NCBI RefSeq assembly: GCF_001186125.1
Contig: NW_014040532.1
Span: 23,784 to 58,799, forward strand
Length of the DNA: 35,016 nucleotides
DNA from: Sphaeroforma arctica JP610
Taxonomy: Eukaryota > Opisthokonta > Ichthyosporea > Ichthyophonida
Reading direction: 5' to 3'
In this document: positions 21,201-29,923 of the stretch, piece by piece
Layout: the number at the start of each line of letters is the position of its first letter
How positions within the stretch are numbered: the first letter of the stretch is position 1
Program-made: the position numbers and the translations under genes
The notes under the pieces: model-generated
Told to the model about the DNA's origin: nothing
The model's input: only the letters and a program-made list of their open reading frames with translations
The model's database searches: none

Positions 21201-23175
21201 GGATCAGCATGAATGTTCATTGCACACGCGCATAGCGGCCATACCCAAAATGAGACAGAAATAACGAGGCTACTCATGTCATGAAGCGACCAACTACTGA
21301 GACAGAACGAAAGTGGTTCAACACGCCATAAGCTAAGGTAGCGCACCCAATTGCCCATATTTTGAAAGCCTCAGCCCGGCTGCGTAAAATAAAACATATG
21401 CAAGCCACTCTGTAGGCGAGAATTGCAGCCGAGCAGGCAAGACACACACACTAAGGGATCCGTTACTAGCAGCAGATCAGCATACTCGCCAACTAAACAG
21501 CAACGTCTGCAGTGATAAATACACTGAAGAAGACATAATGATCGTAAACTTACTTGCAATCGTTGGGGTCTTTCTCAGTATCTGCGCCTCTGTAGCTGCG
21601 TTTTTTGGCGCGTATCAGAGCCAGCAACCGCTCACGGGTTGCCTGGTCAGTTATATTGAGCGTTTCCAACAAGAAGCGGTCGTCGATGACCATGAGTGTT
21701 TCTCCATTGATGTTCCGTGCTTTGAAGAGACCTTCTAGGCCGTGTAAATCTGAGCCCAAAAAAATACAATAAACAGATTTAGACGGTTGCAATACAGTAA
21801 ATAGAACAAGACGAATACAATAAAGATGATAACTACCACCCCTGAAGTTGAGATACTCAACTGACAAATTAATCACCCTCGGTCATAAGAAAAGACGAGT
21901 GCTTCTACATCAACTTGTGCAGAGACAGCGAGATTGATACGCGTGGCCTGGACTCACCTGAATCGGCCAGCCATTTGCATACGCGTTCATTGTCCCATAG
22001 CGACAGACCATGCAGGCGCTGCTGACACCCCAGACTCTTGTTGATATGCTTGTTGAGATCAGGCTGTGACGGAACGGGCATGATGTTAGTGACTTATAAA
22101 ACTATTGAGAATGATGTAGTCATCAACAGACAAAACAGATAACAGCGAGGCCGAAATGACGCAGAGATAAAGTTCACGCCCCCAGTGACGTAAAAAGCCA
22201 CAGCAGAGAAAACACACCGAAACGCTACGAACAGGGACGATACACCGAACCGTCGAGACGAAGAACATACCCTTCTTTTAAACTGCTGATTGCAGTACTG
22301 GCAGGCGAAAGGGAAGTAATTCACCTGCAACATATAAAACGCGATCGTAAGCTAAAGTGAAAAATCCCCAGAGTTTTGAAAAGGAGTCCACAAACACCAG
22401 GGCAGCAAACTTCGAAGTAAAAAAATACACAGCAAGAATCACAGTTTGCAAAGACAAAAGCAATTGAAGCACACCAGTAGTTAATAACCTCTTTTCGCAC
22501 GACATACGTGTGACATGATATGCGACTTCAGATGTTCCCTCTTGTTGAAGAGCTTGCCCTGTTTAGCGTTCGGACAACTAGTCCATTTGCAGACCCAGTC
22601 ATCGGTCTTCCTACAAGTTTACAAAGCAATAGACGATAAACAATTAGCATAGACCTCAGAGCAATGAATGTCGAGTATAAAATCAGCATAAGCCATCAGC
22701 AAGATGTCCGCTCATGAAGCGTACAGGTCGCCGACAGACATGCAGAACAAAAATACCGCTATCTAGCTCTCCAACCATATATCGTTAGTAACAAAAAACC
22801 CAGCGTAGGTCAATTAACGCCTCCAGACACTGTAAAATATCCGTACACTCACGAAGACAACAAGGCCAACAAATCCAACAAGGCACACACGATACCGGCG
22901 TAACTGAAAGACTAACAGACTCAGCTGCACATATGCCTTCTTTCAGTAAAGAAATACGCACTATTAAAGAGAGAAAACAACTCGGACATATTGACAGATC
23001 CTACACGTCCTAAGCGCAGTCGTATTACTTACTTTATGCTGCCCAGGTGAAATTCGATGATGTGCTCATATAAATTTTTGAACGTGCTACTTGTGAAACT
23101 ACATGTGTCCCACCGACAGGGATGTGTGGCCAGTCCTGTGGCCAATCCCTCCCCATCTGAGCCGTTTTCAGACAT
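12640..23175 (-). CDS. PacC/Rim101-like zinc-finger protein with SAM domain and giant Gln-rich tail (9 exons)
   Basis: Nine exons with GT-AG introns (183-639 bp) keep one frame for about 2513 codons. Domains: finger 1 C20-C25-H38-H43 (CRWDTC); finger 2 C55-C60-H78-H82 (CKWTSC, KREHLKSHIMSH); finger 3 C90-C93-H106 then C113 (FKRRPDLNKH). The CxWxxC pairs and the FKRxxDLxKH helix are the PacC/Rim101 signature. A SAM domain follows at ~121-185 (WDNERVCKWL to LLALIRAKK). The rest is Gln/Asn/Ser-rich, with basic patches (SSSRKRDHEDE, SRRRRFSIPD), polyQ coiled coils (~800-885, ~1497-1590), a Pro run (~1605) and an acidic tail. In fungi PacC is a nuclear DNA-binding regulator of the ambient pH response; that role here is inference. 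Start: ATG at 23175, with an in-frame stop upstream at about 23254-23256. Main doubt: whether the last exon belongs to the same gene. Confidence 0.82.
13124..13160 (-). repeat. 15-bp in-frame tandem repeat within exon 9
   Basis: Two exact copies of TTTCGGTCTGCATCA plus a partial third. It encodes a repeated Asn-Asp-Ala-Asp-Arg unit in the acidic tail; the frame is kept, so length change would be tolerated. Confidence 0.8.
18854..18919 (-). CDS. Exon 8: short 22-codon exon
   Basis: Lies between acceptor TGCTACAG and donor GCGC|GTAAGT. Encodes DVSQLLANNSFNQDSIMNAI. Both splice sites are strong and the phase (1 base in, 2 out) fits both neighbours. Confidence 0.75.
19134..19266. repeat. AT-rich microsatellite in intron 7
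   Basis: Runs of TATATA and ATGTATATGCATAC, ending in a 14-18 bp (AT)n at about 19249-19266. Low-complexity intron sequence with no coding sense. Confidence 0.6.
19347..19484 (-). CDS. Exon 7: basic/acidic patch, contains an alternative donor
   Basis: Acceptor GGTTTTCAG. Encodes RLWNQNEVQSAVSNQSQSSS then RKRDHEDESVEDELYRS and IMQTKKGK; SRKR and KTKKGK-like patches could serve nuclear import. Donor AAAT|GTATGT keeps the frame into exon 8. A perfect GTAAGT inside the exon (19450-19445) would shift the frame if used. Confidence 0.75.
19756..20916 (-). CDS. Exon 6: Gln/Asn/Ser-rich region
   Basis: 387 codons after acceptor CTCTGTACAG. Encodes RKTSSEERRDSGYVDSKGNV, Pro/Thr-rich sequence with TP sites, a Gly run, then Gln-rich stretches (HQTLQQLQQNTNDQQQ, LNILQQQNNSNLHNQQ). 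Mixed CAA and CAG codons show it is not a recent triplet expansion. It is likely disordered and could act as an activation or condensation region. The donor AA|GTATGT leaves two bases that join exon 7 as Lys. Confidence 0.82.
21554..21749 (-). CDS. Exon 5: body of the SAM domain
   Basis: Acceptor GGGCTCAG after a T-run. Encodes LHGLEGLFKARNINGETLMV, then IDDRFLLETLNITDQATRER and LLALIRAKKR. The pattern (W..e.V..WL...L...F....I.G..L..L....L..L.I.....R..LL..I) is that of a SAM domain, a helical module for protein polymerisation or partner binding. Donor CAA|GTAAGT. Confidence 0.87.
21958..22063 (-). CDS. Exon 4: end of finger 3 and start of SAM domain
   Basis: The acceptor CCGTCACAG follows a CACTAAC branch-like site. 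Encodes PDLNKHINKSLGC, a short bridge, then LSLWDNERVCKWLADS. Only about eight residues separate finger 3 from the first SAM helix. Donor CAG|GTGAGT, leaving one base of an Asp codon. Confidence 0.85.
22271..22324 (-). CDS. Exon 3: first half of zinc finger 3
   Basis: 18 codons, VNYFPFACQYCNQQFKRR, between acceptor GTTGCAG and donor AGG|GTATGT. The exon joins in phase 0 on both sides and supplies Cys90 and Cys93. In PacC the matching stretch is PHKCDFCGKAFKR. Confidence 0.85.
22508..22610 (-). CDS. Exon 2: zinc finger 2
   Basis: Acceptor TTGTAG; the first G completes Lys48. The exon encodes DDWVCKWTSC, a Lys-rich linker, then NKREHLKSHIMSH. This matches PacC finger 2 (CxWxxC ... KRDHITSHIRVH), but with about five extra residues between Cys60 and the helix. 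Donor CAC|GTATGT, phase 0. Confidence 0.85.
23033..23175 (-). CDS. Exon 1: start codon and zinc finger 1
   Basis: ATG at 23175 begins MSENGSDGEGLATG, then HPCRWDTCSFTSSTFKNLYE and HIIEFHLG. The finger is C-x4-C-x12-H-x4-H, the PacC finger 1 spacing. The donor AAA|GTAAGT is strong; the exon leaves two bases (AA) of a Lys codon. Confidence 0.85.
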
Positions 23176-23256
23176 GATGGAAGAATTCAATAGGCGGTCA
23201 ACTGTGGCAGTTTGCGACTGTTTGTCAACACATACGGCGCTAACTCGCACGGTCTA

Positions 23257-24088
23257 CAAGTTCGTTGTATTAGTTGTTCGATAGACAAAATTTTACAGCG
23301 CTTCGTATAATACCGTATACAGTCTTCCACTTGCGCCGCGGAAAGACCACACTATGAATTCGTGAGCCGTTCCTAATATGATATTCGCATGTGTATGCAA
23401 GTGTGCATGTGTACGATGGAATCGTGGACCGCCAAACTATACCAATATGTGCTTCGGCCATCAAACCAAGTAGCGGTGAGGACCTTGCACTCTTACGTGC
23501 AGTATTTTATTCATTTTTAAAATCTGCACAGCTAGTGTAAAATAGGGCTGTGGTCTCACTGCTGGGCGCTGGCTTGGTTTTCATTTTCTTATTTTTTACT
23601 TCTATTTATCGTTGATGAATTCTATAATAAAAAAGTGTGATATTTTTATCATATATTTCGCATAAAATCCACGACTGTATACGTCTATACGACCAAGTAC
23701 CAACTACAAAGCGAAAGCGTACTAACGTTATTAGGCTTCAGCCCAAAAGTAGTATATATGTGGGATTCACGTAAAATTTGGGATAAAAAAATCTGGCACC
23801 GGGGGCCACAGGGCCCGGTCACAGGAATGAGGATATATGAACATTAGCCTTCAAGAGTCTCTCAGGCACAGTAACAGAGCCACAGTACCCAGGGGCGCTA
23901 GACTCCAGCAAGTTAACAGGAAGCAGGAATATTGGGACCTATACTATTTTAGGGCTAGAAGTTTTAGAACAGGGTCAGGCAGGCAATACTCATACTCACC
24001 AGCGAGGGAGCCAGGCAGATGCAACTGACATCACACTTCACGGGTAAAAAAACACGTTCCGGCCCACCACCAGTGAAGGATAAGTCCT
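23257..24088. other. Upstream flank of the zinc-finger gene, no supported gene
   Basis: Holds the presumed promoter of the minus-strand gene; no clear TATA box was found at a fixed place. From about 23730 onward short GC-rich words such as GGGGGCCACAGGGCCCGG (23800-23817) appear amid AT-rich DNA. A 63-codon open frame at 23837-24028 has no recognisable motif. Confidence 0.4.
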
Positions 24089-24181
24089 GGGATTCTGGTG
24101 GGATTCTGGTGGGATGGGAGGCCGGGAAGGGGGAGGGGGGAGGGGGGAGAAGGGGCGGGGAAGGGGGGAAGAGCGAAGGGG
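24089..24181 (+). other. G-rich tract, quadruplex-prone
   Basis: Two copies of GGGATTCTGGT lead into many G-runs (GGGGGAGGGGGGAGGGGGG and further) for over 60 bp. Spacing of 1-4 bases between runs of 3-6 G is typical of G-quadruplex-forming DNA. It lies about 0.9 kb upstream of the zinc-finger gene. Confidence 0.7.
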
Positions 24182-24989
24182 ATATTTAGACCGATAGTGA
24201 GAATGACCCGTACCTGTTTAGAGTTTATTTATGGAGTGTGTTCCTACTTCCTCGCACGTCATATAGTCTTTTTAAATAGTCACACGAACATGATGGTCAA
24301 TATACAAAAAAATACCGAGTGCGTTCACTGTTTTTTTTTGTTAAAAAAAAACAAAAGTGCAAAGTGTAAAGTCAAGGACTCGAGGCCTCAAGGCTCAAGC
24401 GGTCAAGAAGGGCCCCAAGGCCCAAGAGTCGATTGTGTATTTTTCTAATTTTCTCTCATATTATTTATTTTTTAAACCATATGTATATAAACAAACAGTT
24501 GGCAGTAAATATTCACCAAGAAGAAGAACAGTTGGCCCGTAAAAGCGTAAAAGGGAATAAATTATTTATTTTTTGCTGAAATGTTGAATTGAAAGCTAAT
24601 TATTTATGTAAATTAAAATATGTTTATTGTGTACGCACAACAATGAATTTTTTATGATTTTGTCTTCTAAATACAGAAGTTCTACTTCTATATGTTTATA
24701 ATTTTTCAAAGAATGAAACCAAAAATAAAACATAAATATTATTGTTTCTGTAAAAAATAGAAAAATTATCAATGTTTTCATTTTGTTTTTGTTTATTTTT
24801 TGGGTTTTGTTTGTTTTTAAAAAGCATAAAAAACAATTTTTAACAGCAATTAACATTTTTCCAACAGATTCGACTTTCATATCACAAGGGAGAGAGAGAG
24901 AGACTCTTGTGTAATGTATATGGGACAACTGGGAGTAAACTTTTGTTGATAATAACAGATAACCTATTTTTTTAAGTACATGTGTAAAT

Positions 24990-25583
24990 GAATGTCTTTA
25001 TACAGCACTAGTGACAATAAAACTATTAACCACCTCAGGCCCAGTTTTCTACCAGTCTCGATACAAATTTTATTTTATTTTTTGAGATTTTTGAGATTTT
25101 CGAGTCTAATTTGCTTAAATATAGGTGTAATAATGTAATTGGCGTGATTTTAACTCTTAAGCACTTGTGAGATGTGTTTGTTTTCTGCCGGTTTGTTTGT
25201 TATCTGTCGGCTGAAAGCGCTCGACTTAAATGTTAGATATTGTAGCGCGGATACAACCCATTTGTTGCACTTATGTTAGGTCCTTGTCGGTCTTAAGGGC
25301 TTGACATATGTTAGCAGTTAGACACTGGAATATAGGTGTCCTCTATCTTAGCTATTGCTTCGGATTCGCCCATGGTTTTACAGTTGACACTATTCGTGTC
25401 TAACATACGTCGACCTCTCCTCTGAGGCCGACAAGGAACTAATACAAGTGCAATAAATGGGCTAAAATCACGCTAATTCCATCTAAAAGCAAAGTAAACT
25501 CGAAAAAGTATAAGTATGAGACTGGAAACTGGGCCTGAGGTGATTAATAATTTTATTGTCACCAGTGCCGTATAAAGACATTC
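24990..25583. mobile_element. Fold-back (MITE-like) non-autonomous DNA element
   Basis: The ends are long inverted repeats: GAATGTCTTTATACAGCACT at 24990 and its complement ending at 25583. Pairing continues inward through CACCTCAGGCCCAGTTT, GGCGTGATTTTA/AGCGTGATTTTA, CCCATTTGTTGCACTTATGT and CCTTGTCGG to CATATGTTAG, so nearly the whole 594 bp folds on itself. The left arm carries an extra ~90 bp that looks like a partial duplication of its own inner segment (GCACTTGTGAG..., CTGTCGGCTGAAAGCGC). No coding capacity is present. Clear target-site duplication was not found. Mobilised in trans if at all; superfamily unknown. Confidence 0.8.
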
Positions 25584-26276
25584 GTATGTGCTATGACTAA
25601 TGAGTAATCATTTCCATTTCAAATAGCGAATAACTGGACTCCTGGAGCATGTCGGTACACCGCGATAAGATTGACCAATTGAAGTTGTTGACTACTTGTT
25701 TTTTTTAAATACCCGTTCCTTGGCCCCAGTTGGCCTGTGGCCAGTTCGTGGCTTCGTGCCTCACTGACTCCTCTGAGTCAGAGTGACAGTGCTGACTGCT
25801 GAGTGTTTAAATAGTGTAGAATTTTGACTGTTGCCTGTTGCCTTTGGCTCTGAGGACTGAGAGCTACCGTCAATACTAAAACAAGCTGAACGTTAACCGT
25901 TATTTTTTTCAATTTATATACGGTTTAACTTTTATATTCGAGGATTTTGCACTTCAGAAATCGTGGATTTTGCCCTTCAGAACAGTACCTATACTTCGCG
26001 AAATGGACTATATAACTAAAATTAATGAAAGAAAAACCATAGCCCTCTAAATTTAGATTATTTTTTATTTTTTCTGGCAAAATTGGGCAACAAAATGTAT
26101 AATAGTCAATCAGAAATGGTATAGCGCTTAATCAAACACCTGGCAGTTGTCAATTGGCCAAATCAAATTAATAAGTAGAACAAAACACATATATTCAGTG
26201 ACCTGAAAATGCACCCACTGAATTTGAGTAGGGCTTAATTTTTAAAATCATTATGTTAGGTGTGGGACTGTGGGAT
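25584..26276. other. AT-rich intergenic stretch
   Basis: No supported gene. A GC-richer patch at 25718-25870 has many short repeats of CTGACTGCTGAG/CCTGTTGCC type. Near 25940-25980 a ~22-bp unit GAGGATTTTGCACTTCAGAA occurs twice with small changes. Confidence 0.4.
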
Positions 26277-26372
26277 AGTTGTTGGAGACTCCCATGAACT
26301 CTTGAAGCGGACAGTTGTTGGAGACTCCCTTGAACTCTTGAAGCGGACAGTTGTTGGAGACTCTCTTGTGAA
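26277..26372. repeat. 36-bp tandem repeat, 2.6 copies
   Basis: Unit AGTTGTTGGAGACTCCC + WTGAACTCTTGAAGCGGAC, starting at 26277, 26313 and 26349 with an exact 36-bp period and only a few substitutions. Copies are nearly identical, so expansion is recent. Confidence 0.88.
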
Positions 26373-26737
26373 GACTTAAGTATTTTATTTTTAATAAAAT
26401 AAAAAAACGATTCTATTCACTGGAAGCTATTTTATCAGATAAATAGCAATTTGTTTTGTAAATATTGTACAATAAACATTTTTTTTTCAAAACGTTCTTT
26501 TATTGTATGGTACACGTTTTTGTATATTTCTAGAAATGAGAAGCATGAAGATCTAATAAATATTGTTGAAAGCAAATAAAAAAGTACAGAACATACCTTC
26601 CCTTTCCAATTTTAAAAAACCTAAATTCAGAGTACAAGCACTGGGCCATAGGTCCGTGACGCATGAGTGGTGAGCCCGTGAGGCGAGACTGCGAGAGCCT
26701 GAAAGGCTTCACTCTCTGAGAACTCTAAATCCCTCAG

Positions 26738-26905
26738 AGTCTAGACTCTGGACTCTGGAGTCTGGACTCGTCTGGAGTCTGGAGTCTGGAGTCTGGACTC
26801 GTCTGGAGTCTGGACTCGTCTGGAGTCTGGAGTCTGGAGTCTGGAGTCTGGAGTCTGGAGTCTGGAATCTGGAGTCTGGAGTCTGGACTCTGGACTCTGG
26901 TCTGA
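26738..26905. repeat. GTCTGGA minisatellite
   Basis: More than twenty tandem copies of the 7-mer GTCTGGA/GTCTGGAC with GACTCGTCTGGA variants about every third unit, giving a higher-order pattern. The flanks (CAGAGTCTAGACTCTGGACTC) contain the reverse complement, so the left edge can fold back on the array. It ends before a short (AT)n run. Confidence 0.88.
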
Positions 26906-27007
26906 ACTATGTATATATATATATATGAAGTCTGATACATAATGCCATTATGAGTGATGTCTGGTAAAACTTTTAAGTAACTGGTAACAGGTAGGCTGTG
27001 AAATGGA

Positions 27008-27042
27008 TTTTTAGGGTTTTAGAACTAAGACTTTAGGGTTTG
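27008..27042 (+). repeat. Second telomere-like tract (TTTAGGG)
   Basis: TTTTTAGGGTTTTAG and ACTTTAGGGTTTGGG lie 15 bp apart. The unit is the same as at 10659-10727 but the strand is opposite. Only two exact units remain. Confidence 0.5.
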
Positions 27043-27574
27043 GGATACATATCTTGTGCATTGCCTCCTGCTTTTATTTTTATTTTTTAATCACATTGTG
27101 AACTTGAAGCGTCACAGTGTGATTATTTATGTGAACAGTGAACCCTGAACAGTGAACGTAGAAAGAAAAAAGGTTTTTTGAAGTTTCTACAAGGTAAATA
27201 TGCAAAAGTAACTCTCGGTCCTCAAGAGTCGAGTGACTTCGGGGCTCGGGCTCGAGTTCTCCTCATCGGACCTATTGATTGTCTATTGCAATTTGTATTT
27301 AGCTCTGGTAAATATAGCGGTTGTACAATGTACATATTAAAAATACTGTATTTAGGATTTCATTTTTTTCGATTTTCAAAAGGACTATATTTAAAGTACT
27401 CATAAACAAATCTAAAATATGTACTGTATTATTACAAAGCCTCGTACATAGCCTTCTGAAAATTACACACAGAAAGCTAAACCTCCTAAAACTATAACTT
27501 TGTTTTTTGTTTAAAATAAAAAGATGTATAGCCAAACCGTTGTTCGTTGTTCACAATGTTTTTTATCCTCGTTT

Positions 27575-27605
27575 GGGGGTTTTTTTTAAACAAGAAAACC
27601 CCCAG
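27575..27605. other. Perfect 10-bp hairpin
   Basis: TGGGGGTTTT and AAAACCCCCA flank an 11-base T/A-rich loop. It could act as a terminator-like or cruciform structure, or be the remnant of a small inverted-repeat element. No gene is beside it. Confidence 0.6.
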
Positions 27606-27692
27606 TGTAATCTTAGATCGGCTCAAAACACAATGTAACGGTGAACTTAGTTTTATATCCTCGATTGTTGAATAAACGTCTACCTTAGCAGA

Positions 27693-28034
27693 ATGAACTT
27701 CTTGAATGAACTAAACCACGTATTTATACTATTTCCGAAGGATTTCATTGAGAATCCTGCCGCCAATCATATTGTGTATCTCCTTAATTTCGAGCCAACA
27801 AGTACATTCAACATATACCGTCATCTGCCAAGCTCCAGCTCATATTACCCCGAACTTTGGTTCACAAAGCACCAATCATACGCCAACATCCTCTTCTTTC
27901 GAACCTGCGCGGCCGTTCGCCAACAAACCGCACTATACAACTTAGAAATTTTCGAACATATTAGCTTTCACACTTATAAGTTATCGCCCACACTTAGAAG
28001 TTCTAGCACTCTTATTTACGCCCAGGAACACTAA
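27693..28034 (+). CDS. Unrecognised ORF, 113 codons
   Basis: ATG at 27693; starts MNFLNELNHVFILFPKDFIE and ends LRSSSTLIYAQEH. The composition is rich in Phe, Tyr and Ser. A second frame in the same place (27748-27945) is Pro/Thr-rich and looks equally coding, so neither is certain. No domain recognised and no splice partners found. May be an LTR-element remnant or chance. Confidence 0.2.
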   Translation: MNFLNELNHVFILFPKDFIENPAANHIVYLLNFEPTSTFNIYRHLPSSSSYYPELWFTKHQSYANILFFRTCAAVRQQTALYNLEIFEHISFHTYKLSPTLRSSSTLIYAQEH

Positions 28035-28105
28035 CCAACAGTTCGGTACTTACAACACCAACATTGTCGAACTTTCCGACTTTCCCTGTTTCCCATCTCC
28101 ATCAT

Positions 28106-28139
28106 GCCCCGTGGGCCGTGGGCCCGCGGGCCCGTGGCA
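28106..28139. other. GC-rich palindromic island
   Basis: GCCCCGTGGGCCGTGGGCCC followed by GCGGGCCCGTGGC: nested inverted repeats around CCCGTGGGC/GCCCACGGG and GGGCCCGCGGGCCC, in strongly AT-rich surroundings. Confidence 0.6.
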
Positions 28140-28374
28140 GACTAGTACTTTGACACTCCCCCTGAGTCCCCCAGTAGAAATTCTGTGTTCTCTTTTTAGT
28201 AGGGATAATATTATTTATTTCAAAAATGGCAAGCTTTTTAGTAGGGACGTACGAGCGGAGAAAGGGCCTTCCAAGAATAAATAGAAGACTTTTTTAAGGC
28301 TATACGAGATTTTTTGTAAATAATGTCATCTGTTTGTAGTTTAGGCCCTGTTGTAAACCCGTGAGTCTCAACCT

Positions 28375-28644
28375 TGTTACATGAAAGTAGACTTGTTCTA
28401 AAAATGGAGGTTCATTCCTTAACGAAAGTAAAACCAATTTACTAACAGTTTCAATTCTCACACGAAAGTAAAATCAATAATTGCGCGGGTAAATTATCTG
28501 GACCCATCCAGAGAACGTTGTAATTTTACTCTACTATATATACTGGAATTTCAGCTGGTGCAAGCTTACTTTACTACAGTAGAGCTTGCGACCAACCTTA
28601 AGAAAATAAACCTTGACTGACAAACAAAATCACCCGCGCGTACA
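28375..28644 (+). repeat. Possible short solo LTR (about 270 bp)
   Basis: Starts TGTTACATGAAAG, has a TATATATA near 28533, an AATAAA (about 28604) and ends near GCGCGTACA. The TGTTA start, size and order of signals fit a Ty1/Copia-type LTR. No target-site duplication or second copy is seen, so this is tentative. Confidence 0.3.
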
Positions 28645-28779
28645 TACGGATCTTTGTTGGCAGTGAAATTTGCATGAAGGTCGGCTAAACTTTGTACGTA
28701 CGTAAAGTACTTTTAACATTGCATCACAATACGTAAGAATACAAACTTTAATGTAAAATTAAAGGATAGCACTTTTTAC

Positions 28780-28877
28780 TGTAAGATTCGGTCTCTCAAG
28801 GCGATATTAACGCCTTAGAATAAATAAACGCGTAAGTGTATTCTAAGTATCGTAAAAATATCAAAGTAAATAAACTA
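28780..28877 (-). repeat. Inverted fragment of the element 2 LTR end
   Basis: TGTAAGATTCGGTCTCTCAA onward is the reverse complement of 31389-31481 with about five differences in ~95 bp. Weaker similarity may extend to about 28905. It points to an inversion, an inverted neighbouring copy, or a rearranged integration. Confidence 0.85.
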
Positions 28878-29020
28878 AGTAAGACATTTAGGAAGCGTAT
28901 ACACATATAATGGGACTATTTAATAAGTCAGGTGTATCTAACGCACATGAACGCACTTAGGACACTCATGCGAAAGCAGGACATGAGTCTGGAAACACTA
29001 CAGACTTAAAGACCACGCAA

Positions 29021-29923
29021 GTGGATTTTCAACACTCTACCTTTATTCTGGAGGAGCAGAATGATGAAAACATTCTTGCTTGGCTGACGCAAAACCATAA
29101 GCTGAAGCACCAAAACGTAGTAGACGCACTTAAAGATGCTACGCGACATGGAATCGCGCACCCTAAGCTGGCAACTTTAGTTGACAGAGTATATCAGTCA
29201 TGTACAGACTGTGATCTCAATCAGATCAAGCGCTATGGGTTCGCACCGCTTAAGAATGTGACTGAAGATGTTCCATGGCGCAGAGTCATCATTGATCTGG
29301 TTGACTTGTCCACGTCCGAGCACACAGGCGACCGTTACGTATGCCACTTCTTTGATGTGGCCTCGCGGTTTAACTTGCTCTATCCATTAAAGGATAAGAA
29401 TACGCAGACCGTGGCAGAATTATGTTGCCAAGTCTTTGCTGACCACGGGTGGCCGGGTATTATGTGCACTAATAACGGTAGTGAGTTCTGCGATGACGTT
29501 ATGGAATCGCTATTACTCGTATCAGGCATATACCATAAGAGAGGTGTGCCATATAAGCCGCAAAAGCAAGGCGCGAATGAAACGCGCCATAGAAGACTTG
29601 AGTTTTTCTTGCGTACTGCATTAATCGATGATGCAGATGATTGGCCGTACCACCTTAAGTGGGTACAAGCACAGATGAACGAGTGTGCTGATCTGGTTAC
29701 AGGAACTACACCCGCTCACTATTTTCGTGGCAGATATAGTGAGTTACAAATCCCCTTTAACAAGGACAACCCTGATCATCATGAGTTACCATGGTTAGAG
29801 AATGTACAACGTATTTATAACGTTGTGTATCCTTGCTTGCGAGAAATACGCAATATAGCCCTTTTAAAAATTTCAAAAGCGTTGGAACACTACCAAGAAG
29901 ATTGTAGAGTATCAGGTTGGTGA
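29021..29923 (+). pseudogene. integrase region of element 2
   Basis: A 300-codon open stretch without a proper ATG at its start. The zinc-binding part is H-x3-H and C-x2-C (HGIAHPKLATLVDRVYQSC region). The RNase-H-fold core follows, with VIIDLVDL, YVCHFFDVASRFNLLYPLKD and GVPYKPQKQGANETRHRRLE, then TTPAHYFRGRYSELQIPF. It is collinear with the integrase of element 1. The protein would join element DNA to the chromosome; this copy is a fossil without the rest of pol. Confidence 0.88.

Noticed and set aside
23837-24028. 63-codon + strand ORF near the GC-rich island
   Set aside because: No recognisable domain, no splice partner and a mixed repeat setting; not enough to call a gene.
24596-24928. 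110-codon minus-strand ORF
   Set aside because: AT-rich Lys/Phe/Ile composition from low-complexity DNA with T and A runs; no motif.
26734-26940. 68-codon minus-strand ORF with repeated SRLQTPD units
   Set aside because: Produced by the 7-bp GTCTGGA minisatellite; the repeat explains it entirely.
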